Both the position numbers and the translations under genes were made by a program. From contig JBFKUL010000134.1 of the NCBI GenBank assembly GCA_041635755.1, forward strand, positions 1-7,748: a stretch of 7,748 nt of DNA. The letters run 5' to 3'. Positions 1 to 6,829 of the stretch are shown one piece after another. The notes below the pieces were generated by a model. It ran no database searches, had not been told where the DNA came from, and worked only from the letters and a program-made list of their open reading frames with translations. Within the stretch, counting starts at the first letter, position 1; each line of letters starts with the position of its first letter. The DNA is from JBFKUL01 sp041635755. GTDB lineage: Bacteria > Pseudomonadota > Gammaproteobacteria > Burkholderiales > SG8-39.

Positions 1-1
1 C

Positions 2-1036
<1,035 letters not shown>

Positions 1037-1080
1037 CGGCGAGCGGCGCGGTCGCTGGGCCGCGCCGCGCCTTGCGAACC

Positions 1081-2868
1081 ATGACCGCCGGCCGCATCGC
1101 CTCCGTCGCCCCGCTCTCCGCCGAGGTTGCCGAGCGCGGCCAGACCGCAACGGCGATCGCGCGCGCGATCCTGGCAGGCTTCGATCGGCACTACGGGTTG
1201 TTCCGCGAGGCCGCGACGCGGGCGCGCAAACTCTTCGAGCGCGCCGACTGGAAGGCAATGCGCGAGCTTTCGCGCGAGCGCATCACGATGTACGACCTGC
1301 GCGTCGAGGAGACCGTTCGACGCATCGTTTCGGATTTCGCGCAGGCGCAAACCGACGAGTCGCTGTGGCCGGCGATCAAGCTCGCATACATCGGCCTGCT
1401 TCACGAGCACAAGCAGCCCGAGTGCGCCGAGACGTTCTACAACTCGGTCGCCTGCCAGGTACTGCACCGGCGCTACTACCGCAACGAGTTCATTTTCTGG
1501 CGTCCGGCCGTCGCGACCGAGCATCTGGAGGGCGATCAGCCAACCTATCTCAGCTTCTATCCTCGCGGCGGCACCGGCCTGCGTGCGACGCTGCGGCGTA
1601 TCGCGACCCGCTTCGGGCTGGTGAATCGTTACGAGGACCTCGAGCGCGATCTGCGCTCGCTGGTGCACGCCCTGCGCGCGCACTTTCCGCGCCCCGCGCG
1701 CGCGCAGCCGAACCTGCAGATCCAGGTGCTGCGCGAGCCGTTCTTTCGCAACAAGGCCGCCTATATCGTCGGCAAGGTGATCAACGGCCACCGCGAGACG
1801 CCCTTTGCAGTTCCGCTGCTGCTCAACGAGCGCCGCGAGCTCTACATCGACGCACTGCTGCTCGAGTCCGATGCCCTGCAGATCCTGTTTTCGTTCGCGC
1901 GCGCCTACTTCCTGGTCGACATGGAGGTGCCGGCGGCCTACGTGTCGTTCCTGCGCACGCTCATGCCGCGCAAGCCGCGCGCCGAGATGTACATGGCCGT
2001 GGGCCTGCAAAAACAGGGCAAGACGCTCTTCTACCGCGACCTGCACTACCATCTGAAGCATTCGTCGGACAACTTCGTCACCGCGCCCGGCATCAAGGGC
2101 ATGGTGATGCTGGTGTTCACCCTGCCCTCCTTTCCCTACGTGTTCAAGGTGATCCGCGACCGCTTTGCGCCCCCCAAGGAAATGGACCGCCAGACGGTCC
2201 AGGACAAGTACCAGCTGGTGAAGATGCACGACCGGGTCGGGCGCATGGCCGACACGCTCGAGTACTCGCTGGTAGCGCTGCCGGTCGAGCGTTTCGATGC
2301 GAAGCTGCTCGAGGAGCTGAAGCGCGAGGCCGAATCCTCGGTCGAGTTCGAGGGCGACCAGATCGTCATCAAGCACATGTATATCGAGCGGCGCATGACC
2401 CCGCTCAACATCTACCTCGAGGAGGCGCGGCGCGAGGGCGACGACGAGCGCGTGCACCAAGCGCTCATCGAGTACGGCGACGCCATCAAGGAGCTCGCCG
2501 GCGCCGACATCTTCCCCGGCGATATGCTGCTCAAAAACTTCGGCGTCACGCGCCACAATCGCGTGGTGTTCTACGACTACGACGAAATCGCGCCGATGGC
2601 CGAGTGCAATTTCCGCCGCATCCCGCCGCCCCGCAGCATCGAGGACGAGATGGCGGCCGAGCCCTGGTACTCGGTTGGGCCGCACGACGTCTTCCCCGAG
2701 CAGTTCGAGCATTTCCTCGTCGCCGATCCGAAGATGCGCGCGATCTTTCTCGAGACGCACCGCGAGCTCACCGATCCGGCCTTCTGGCGCGCCAAGCAGG
2801 TGCGCATCGAGAAAGGCGACCAGGAGGACGTGTTTCCCTACCCGGAGGTAGCGCGCTTCAAGCGCTAG
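1081..2868 (+). CDS. aceK: Isocitrate dehydrogenase kinase/phosphatase
   Basis: AceK is a bifunctional cytoplasmic enzyme that phosphorylates and dephosphorylates isocitrate dehydrogenase, setting the split between the TCA cycle and the glyoxylate bypass. From the ATG at 1081 it has 595 residues, near the usual 570-600. Numbered from that ATG, the segment AVGLQKQGKTLFYRD (306-320) and the block VFTLPSFPYVFKVI (about 345-358) with K356 match the nucleotide-binding region. HDRVGRMADT carries D391, FPGDMLLKNFGV carries D481 and N486, and VVFYDYDEI carries D499; these line up by motif with E. coli K336, D371, D457, N462 and D475. All key residues are therefore kept and both activities are expected. 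A TTG at 1072 is an in-frame alternative start giving three more residues. Neither start has a clear Shine-Dalgarno sequence, so translation may be coupled to aceA. The regulator sits directly after its pathway enzyme. Confidence 0.96.
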   Translation: MTAGRIASVAPLSAEVAERGQTATAIARAILAGFDRHYGLFREAATRARKLFERADWKAMRELSRERITMYDLRVEETVRRIVSDFAQAQTDESLWPAIKLAYIGLLHEHKQPECAETFYNSVACQVLHRRYYRNEFIFWRPAVATEHLEGDQPTYLSFYPRGGTGLRATLRRIATRFGLVNRYEDLERDLRSLVHALRAHFPRPARAQPNLQIQVLREPFFRNKAAYIVGKVINGHRETPFAVPLLLNERRELYIDALLLESDALQILFSFARAYFLVDMEVPAAYVSFLRTLMPRKPRAEMYMAVGLQKQGKTLFYRDLHYHLKHSSDNFVTAPGIKGMVMLVFTLPSFPYVFKVIRDRFAPPKEMDRQTVQDKYQLVKMHDRVGRMADTLEYSLVALPVERFDAKLLEELKREAESSVEFEGDQIVIKHMYIERRMTPLNIYLEEARREGDDERVHQALIEYGDAIKELAGADIFPGDMLLKNFGVTRHNRVVFYDYDEIAPMAECNFRRIPPPRSIEDEMAAEPWYSVGPHDVFPEQFEHFLVADPKMRAIFLETHRELTDPAFWRAKQVRIEKGDQEDVFPYPEVARFKR

Positions 2869-2928
2869 AGCGCCGGCGGCCAAACGCCGCGACGAGCGGG
2901 TCCGCGTCCCAGCCCCTCATCGTCCGGA

Positions 2929-2946
2929 GCGCCGCGCCTGCGGCGC
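2929..2946 (+). terminator. GC hairpin downstream of aceK, possible transcript end
   Basis: A perfect 7-bp stem (GCGCCGC / GCGGCGC) encloses a 4-nt loop (GCCT), 61 nt after the aceK stop. A weaker 5-bp stem (GCGGC-CAAAC-GCCGC) lies at 2876-2890, just after the stop. Neither is followed by a T run, so a standard intrinsic terminator is not shown. They may slow polymerase or protect the 3' end of the aceA-aceK message, or be a chance product of the high GC content. Confidence 0.25.
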
Positions 2947-3070
2947 CTGGAAATAGACCGGGCCAGAGGGCCGTGCTAGCGTTTGCGCATGAGAGTCGTC
3001 GCGCTCGCGGGCCCTGCTCGAGCGGTGCAGCCGCATCGGCCCGAGCCGCCCCCCGGTGAAGCTCGGCCGC

Positions 3071-4030
3071 ATGGCACGTGCGGCACGTGATATCGCGCCA
3101 CGCATGAGTCTGCCGTCCGAGGCGCGCGAAGTCATCGACGATGCTCGGGCGTACCTGGAAGTTCGTGCGCTACAGGCCGCGGTCGAGGTAATCTCCGACG
3201 GCAGCGAAGCCTTGCGCGGTCACGAGCCGGCCTTGCACCAGGCCATCGAACTGCTTGACGCCTGCTTCTTCGGGCTCTGGGAGGCCGGAGCCGTTGCGGA
3301 GGCGACGGCAGCCCTCGAGATCCTCTACCGTTTTGCGCAGGGCCGGCTGTTTGACAGCCGCGGCATAGACGCCACAATTTTCACCCGCTACAAGCGCGCC
3401 CTGGTGCTAACAGGGTCATCTCCCACCCCGCTAGACCGATATCATCGGCACGAGAATTTGATTCGGCTGTTCTCGCGCACTCAGAACGTGTCTGGCGAGG
3501 TTGCTGAATGCGGCTGCGCGCGCGGCCTGTCCTCGATGGAGCTGTGTCTGTCGATCGAAGCGGACCGGCCGGGGTGGCGCGGCACGGGATTTCACATCTT
3601 CGACTCGTTCGAAGGATTGAGCGCACCGCAGGCCGAAGATCGCGACGTGCAGGGCATCAGCGCGCCGGAGGCAAAGCGCATCCTGGGCATGATGCGCCGC
3701 GGCAACTTGGCATTCCCGCTCGAGCAGGTTCGAGCGATCTTCTCGAAAACATACCCGGAAGTGGCGTTTCACCCGGGCTGGATTCCCGAGAGCTTCACCG
3801 GCTTGCCCGAGCAGCGCTACCGCTTCGTCCACGTCGACGTCGATCTCTATCGGCCTACTCTCGGCGCGTTCACGTACTTCTATCCGCGCCTGGAACAGGG
3901 CGGGATGCTGGTCACCGATGATTACAACTGGCCCGGCGCCCGAAAAGCGGTGGACGAGTTCTGCGCGGCGAACGGTGTCGAGGCCCAGCTCACGAACACC
4001 AACCAGGCATACCTGATCCGCGCCGCATGA
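3071..4030 (+). CDS. TylF/MycF-type SAM-dependent O-methyltransferase with extra N-terminal region
   Basis: This looks like a class I SAM-dependent methyltransferase of the TylF/MycF (macrocin O-methyltransferase) family, whose studied members methylate sugar hydroxyls with a divalent metal. Counting from the upstream GTG at 3056 (324 residues), the SAM-binding motif GEVAECGCARGLSS is at 147-160, FDSFEGL at 182-188, FVHVDVDLYRPT at 257-268, and GGMLVTDDYN at 292-301. The Asp residues in HVDVDLY and DDY are the expected metal ligands. The first 120 or so residues are outside the catalytic fold and look mainly helical (for example 55-95), of unknown role. The start is uncertain: GTG 3056, ATG 3071 (used here, 319 aa) and ATG 3104 are in frame and none has a good ribosome binding site. 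No glycosyltransferase or sugar-nucleotide gene is nearby, so the substrate cannot be inferred. Codons such as ATA, CTA, ACA and TCA cluster at about 3360-3510, unlike aceK and pilT. Confidence 0.88.
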   Translation: MARAARDIAPRMSLPSEAREVIDDARAYLEVRALQAAVEVISDGSEALRGHEPALHQAIELLDACFFGLWEAGAVAEATAALEILYRFAQGRLFDSRGIDATIFTRYKRALVLTGSSPTPLDRYHRHENLIRLFSRTQNVSGEVAECGCARGLSSMELCLSIEADRPGWRGTGFHIFDSFEGLSAPQAEDRDVQGISAPEAKRILGMMRRGNLAFPLEQVRAIFSKTYPEVAFHPGWIPESFTGLPEQRYRFVHVDVDLYRPTLGAFTYFYPRLEQGGMLVTDDYNWPGARKAVDEFCAANGVEAQLTNTNQAYLIRAA

Positions 4031-4088
4031 GCGCCGAGGGCGCGCACTGCAGCCGCTATCGCCGCGCGGCGCGTTCACTCCCCACTGA

Positions 4089-4466
4089 TCAAGCGACGTC
4101 GCTTGGCGCAGGAGGCGGCGACGGTGGCAGCTCGCGGTACATCGGGCGGTTCTCCGAGAGGTCGAGCCAGCCCTTGATGATGCGGTAGATGATCCACAGC
4201 GTATTGGCGAAGGCCACCAGCATGCCGACGAACACGATCCAGGTGAGCCCGGCGAGCGCGTACCACAGCAGCGCGAACCAGAAGGTGCGGATCTGCCAGC
4301 GGAAGTGCGATTCGAGCCAGGTGCCGCGCACGTCGTCGAGCTTGACGTAGTTGAGGATGATGGCGACGAGCGCGCTCACCCCGAGCAGGAAGAACCCTGC
4401 TTGCAACGCGTAGACGATCGTCGTGATCGTCTTCAGGCGCTCCTCGCGCGTGCGATCGCGTTCCAT
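4089..4466 (-). CDS. Small membrane protein, uncharacterised (COG3671/DUF4870-like)
   Basis: A 125-residue predicted inner-membrane protein of unknown function. It has a charged N-terminus (MERDRTREER), then hydrophobic segments at about 14-39, 61-75 and 76-97, and a Pro-rich polar tail (REL then PPSPPPAPSDVA). The stretch VRGTWLESHFRWQIRTFW (46-63) and WIIYRIIKGWL (91-101) resemble conserved blocks that I recall from uncharacterised proteobacterial membrane proteins of the COG3671 group; this assignment is from memory. I chose the ATG at 4466 because GGAGGAGG (4480-4473) lies 6 nt upstream; a GTG at 4472 touches that ribosome binding site and would be too close. It is the last gene of the leftward yggS-proC-yggT group and faces the methyltransferase gene tail to tail, with 58 nt between the stops. 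The start lies 2 nt after the stop of the DUF167 remnant frame, so expression may be coupled to it. Confidence 0.87.
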   Translation of the reverse strand: MERDRTREERLKTITTIVYALQAGFFLLGVSALVAIILNYVKLDDVRGTWLESHFRWQIRTFWFALLWYALAGLTWIVFVGMLVAFANTLWIIYRIIKGWLDLSENRPMYRELPPSPPPAPSDVA

Positions 4467-4468
4467 CT

Positions 4469-4606
4469 TCACCCTCCTCCGAACTGCGTTTCGGGAACGA
4501 ACCTAGCGCCGCGCAGCCCCTCCACCCCGGTGCGCGAGCCCCCAGGCCGCACGTGCACGTCGATTGGCGCGCGCTCGCCCGCTCGGCGGACCCGCGGCGC
4601 GCTCAG
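4469..4606 (-). pseudogene. yggU: Remnant of DUF167 (YggU) gene, N-terminal part only
   Basis: Translating the complementary strand from 4606 gives about 45 residues ending at TGA 4471-4469. The segment IDVHVRPGGSRTGVEGLRG (4564-4508) resembles the start of DUF167/YggU proteins, which typically read like V-x-V-x-P-G-A-x-R-T-x-V-x-G-x-H-G. The family's hallmark APPVDGKAN block and the rest of the domain (about 60 residues) are absent from every frame in this gap. Where an ATG would normally overlap the yggT stop as ATGA, the sequence is CTGA (CTG 4606-4604, TGA 4605-4603), so the start appears lost too. DUF167 genes commonly follow yggT (E. coli yggS-yggT-yggU, and a similar order in Pseudomonas), so the remnant sits at the expected place. 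I infer decay by start-codon mutation plus a 3' deletion. A short working protein from a CTG start, or a chance match over 20 residues, cannot be excluded. Confidence 0.5.
4473..4480 (-). promoter_or_regulatory. Strong Shine-Dalgarno for the small membrane protein
   Basis: The complementary strand reads GGAGGAGG, 6 nt before the ATG at 4466. It decides the start in favour of ATG 4466 over GTG 4472. The same bases encode the Gly-Gly-Gly end of the upstream remnant frame. Confidence 0.75.
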
Positions 4607-5175
4607 ACGATCCCCCCGACCCACGCGCGCAGGTGCCCGATGGGGATCAGAAGCACCTGCAGCGCAATCAGCAGAAACAGCGGCGACAGGTCGATGTTGG
4701 CAATCGGCGGGATCAACCGCCGGAACGGGCGCAGGAATGGGCGCGTGAGCGCATCGAACACCGGCGCGAGCGGCGAGTACTGCCCGACCCAGGACAGGAT
4801 GGCCTGCACGATCACCGCAAAAATCAGGATGTACACGCTGTAGCGCAGCAGGTCGACAAAGGCGAGCGCGGCGAGCCCGGCAAGCGCGCTGCCGAGGGCC
4901 GGGCCAAGCTCGGCGCCGCGCAGCGATAGGAGCACATACATGCCCACCCCCTGCACCAGCCATGCCGCGACCCCGGTGGCGAGGTCGAGCCCGGCGAGCG
5001 GCGGCACGATGCGCCGCGCGGGACGCACGATCCAGTCCGTGGCGACGATCACGAGCTCGCCGATCTGGGTGCGAAACGGTACGCGCAGCCACTGGAAATG
5101 AAAGCGCGCGAGCAGCAGGAACACCAGGATTGCAGCGGCGGTGTCGATCAGGAATTCGGCGATCTGCTCGAACAT
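4603..5175 (-). CDS. yggT: YggT family inner-membrane protein
   Basis: A 190-residue integral membrane protein made of two similar YGGT repeats, the normal length and layout for proteobacterial members. Half one carries RPARRIVPPLAGLDLA (51-66) and half two carries RPFLRPFRRLIPPIANIDLS (145-164); in each, the basic PxRR-(I/L)-PP motif is followed by a hydrophobic segment. Predicted membrane spans are around 8-23, 66-85, 93-107, 112-130 and 160-180. The exact function is not established; family members have been linked to osmotic or ion stress and, in plastids, to complex assembly or division. It lies 60 nt after proC and its stop overlaps the DUF167 remnant. The ATG at 5175 has only a weak GAGG ribosome binding site, 3 nt away. 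Confidence 0.93.
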   Translation of the reverse strand: MFEQIAEFLIDTAAAILVFLLLARFHFQWLRVPFRTQIGELVIVATDWIVRPARRIVPPLAGLDLATGVAAWLVQGVGMYVLLSLRGAELGPALGSALAGLAALAFVDLLRYSVYILIFAVIVQAILSWVGQYSPLAPVFDALTRPFLRPFRRLIPPIANIDLSPLFLLIALQVLLIPIGHLRAWVGGIV

Positions 5176-5235
5176 GGCCTCAGTCGCGCTCGCGCGATTC
5201 GGTGCAACGGTCGCGATGGTCGCACAGATTGCCGC

Positions 5236-6054
5236 TCACTTGCCGTCCTCGCCGAGCTGCGCGCCGAGTTCGGCACCGCGCCGGCTTGCCGCCTCGAGCG
5301 CGCGCGCGAAGCGCTCGGCGAGCTGCTCCTGCGCGAACACCTTGAGCGCAGCCTCGGTGGTGCCGCCCTTAGAAGTGACCCGCTCGCGCAGGGTGGCGGG
5401 CGGCTCACTGCTTTGCGCCGCGAGCTTGGCCGCGCCGAGCACCGTCTGCAGCGCGAGCTTGCGAGCCACCTCGGGCGCGAGCCCCAGCCGTTCGCCCGAC
5501 GCGGCAAGCTGCTCGATGAACCAGAACACGTAGGCCGGACCACTGCCCGAGACCGCCGTCACCGGATCGAGCAGCGCTTCCTCGTCCACCCATACGAACT
5601 CGCCCACCGCGCCCAGGACGGTCTCGGCGCGCCTGCGCTCCTCGGCGCTCACCGCGGGCAGGGCGTAGAGCGCCGCGATGCCCTCGCCGATCAGCGCCGG
5701 CGTGTTCGGCATGCAGCGCACCATCCGGTCATGACCGCCGAGCCAGCGTGACAGGTCGGCCAGACGCAGGCCCGCCGCGATACTGACCACGAGCTTTCCC
5801 GAGACACCGGCATTGAGCGAGGCGAGCGCAGTCTTCATGTCCTGGGGCTTGACCGCGAGCAGCAGTGTGTCGGCCTGGTGCGTGGCCGCGTCCGGCGACG
5901 TGCTGACTCGCACGTTGTGCTGCGCGACGAGCTTCTCGCGCGCGGCGTCGTTCACCTCGATCACCGAGATCGCGCGCCGGTCGAAGCCGCGCGCAATCAG
6001 CCCGCCGATCAGCGCGCCGGCCATGTTGCCGCCGCCGAGGAACGCGATCTTCAC
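5236..6054 (-). CDS. proC: Pyrroline-5-carboxylate reductase
   Basis: ProC reduces 1-pyrroline-5-carboxylate to L-proline with NAD(P)H, the last step of proline synthesis in the cytoplasm. The 272-residue product matches the usual 265-280. The Rossmann dinucleotide motif GGGNMA is at 7-12, VKPQ at 68-71, MPNTPA at 115-120, AVSGSGPAY at 167-175, and the P5C reductase signature VTSKGGTTEAAL at 226-237 in the helical dimerisation domain. All conserved blocks are intact. The start is GTG at 6054, because translation from there gives the canonical MKIAFLGGGNM; the GTGA overlaps the yggS stop by 4 nt, so translation is probably coupled to yggS. yggT follows 60 nt after its stop. Confidence 0.97.
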   Translation of the reverse strand: MKIAFLGGGNMAGALIGGLIARGFDRRAISVIEVNDAAREKLVAQHNVRVSTSPDAATHQADTLLLAVKPQDMKTALASLNAGVSGKLVVSIAAGLRLADLSRWLGGHDRMVRCMPNTPALIGEGIAALYALPAVSAEERRRAETVLGAVGEFVWVDEEALLDPVTAVSGSGPAYVFWFIEQLAASGERLGLAPEVARKLALQTVLGAAKLAAQSSEPPATLRERVTSKGGTTEAALKVFAQEQLAERFARALEAASRRGAELGAQLGEDGK

Positions 6055-6773
6055 GCCGCGCCTCCCGCCTTCGGACGCTCGCCGAAGATCGCGGTGCCGA
6101 CGCGTACGATCGTCGCGCCTTCGGCGATCGCCGCCTCAAGGTCCGCCGACATGCCCATCGAAAGTGAATCGAGCGCGAAACCCTGCGAGCGCAGCCGCTC
6201 GAACAGCGCGCGAAGTGCTGCGAAGCCGGAGCGCTGCCGGGACGCGTCATCGGTCGGCTCGGGAACGGCCATCAGCCCCCGCAGGTGCAGCCGCGGCAGG
6301 CGCGACACCTCGCCCACGAGCGCCTCCGCGGCCTGCGGCGCGATGCCCGACTTCGAGGATTCGCCCGAGATGTTCACTTGGATCAGCACCGCCAAGGGCG
6401 AGAGTTCGGCGGGGCGCTGATCGGAGAGGCGCTGCGCGATCTTCGCGCGCTCGAGGCTGTGCACCCACGCGAAGCGCTCGGCGACGATGCGCGTCTTGTT
6501 GCTCTGCAAGGGCCCGACGAAATGCCACTCGAGCGCACGGGCGCGTGTGTCGCCGAGGAATTCCGTCACAGATTGCATCTTGTCGAGCGCTTCCTGTGCA
6601 TAGTTCTCACCGAACGCATTCTGCCCGGCGCGCGCGGCCTCGGCGACCGCCGCTGCGCTCTGTGCCTTGGAGACGGCAAGCAGCGTAATCGCCGACGGAT
6701 CGCGACCGGCGCGTGCGGCGGCGCGCGCAATGCGCATTTTTACAGCTTGCAAATTACCACCAATAGACGCCAT
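6051..6773 (-). CDS. yggS: YggS/PLPBP family pyridoxal phosphate homeostasis protein
   Basis: YggS (PLPBP) binds pyridoxal 5'-phosphate without known catalysis and buffers the PLP pool, which affects amino-acid metabolism. From ATG 6773 the protein has 240 residues, in the range of the family (about 230-240). The PLP lysine lies in LLAVSK at residue 36, the same number as in E. coli. FGENYAQEA (about 56-64), EWHFVGPLQSNK (about 82-93), VLIQVNISGESSKSG (about 129-143), LRGLMAVPEP (about 164-173) and SMGMSADLEAAI (about 204-215), followed by RVGTAIFG, are all in place along the TIM-barrel fold. A GTG at 6812 would add 13 residues not typical of the family, so ATG 6773 is preferred, though neither has a clear ribosome binding site. 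It heads the leftward group, overlaps proC by 4 nt and diverges from pilT, a widely conserved neighbourhood. Confidence 0.95.
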   Translation of the reverse strand: MASIGGNLQAVKMRIARAAARAGRDPSAITLLAVSKAQSAAAVAEAARAGQNAFGENYAQEALDKMQSVTEFLGDTRARALEWHFVGPLQSNKTRIVAERFAWVHSLERAKIAQRLSDQRPAELSPLAVLIQVNISGESSKSGIAPQAAEALVGEVSRLPRLHLRGLMAVPEPTDDASRQRSGFAALRALFERLRSQGFALDSLSMGMSADLEAAIAEGATIVRVGTAIFGERPKAGGAA

Positions 6774-6776
6774 AAT
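6747..6776 (+). promoter_or_regulatory. Candidate sigma70-type promoter for pilT
   Basis: TTGCAA (6747-6752) and CATAAT (6771-6776) are separated by 18 nt, close to the TTGACA/TATAAT consensus, in an AT-richer patch of this GC-rich window. Transcription would start near 6783, giving a leader of about 47 nt for pilT. The -10 element covers the start codon of the oppositely oriented yggS. Found by eye; the pilT promoter could be elsewhere. Confidence 0.35.
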
Positions 6777-6818
6777 TTTCTGAATATGCGGGAATTTCAG
6801 CGCACAGAGCACCCTCTC

Positions 6819-6824
6819 GGAGGA
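6819..6824 (+). promoter_or_regulatory. Shine-Dalgarno sequence of pilT
   Basis: GGAGGA lies 5 nt before the ATG at 6830, a strong ribosome binding site that fixes the pilT start. Confidence 0.8.
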
Positions 6825-6829
6825 TTGTA

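Noticed and set aside
2989..3090. 33-codon frame starting at ATG 2989
   Set aside because: Pro/Arg-rich product without a recognisable motif and no ribosome binding site; kept only as a possible promoter marker.
4060..4071. Perfect palindrome CGCCGCGCGGCG in the convergent gap, with a GCGCC-GAG-GGCGC stem at 4031-4043
   Set aside because: The palindrome has no loop, the other stem is only 5 bp, and neither has a T run. At this GC content such repeats occur by chance, so no bidirectional terminator is claimed.
4469..5092. A 207-codon - strand frame overlapping yggT
   Set aside because: Most of it is an out-of-frame shadow of yggT. Only the last 45 codons, after the yggT stop, carry a recognisable family resemblance and are reported as the DUF167 remnant.
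5098..5751. A 217-codon + strand frame opposite proC and the start of yggT
   Set aside because: Antisense to proC, which has every conserved motif; no known domain in the antisense product.
5813..6688. A 291-codon + strand frame opposite the proC start and yggS
   Set aside because: Antisense shadow rich in Arg, Ser and Pro; yggS and proC are clearly the coding sense.
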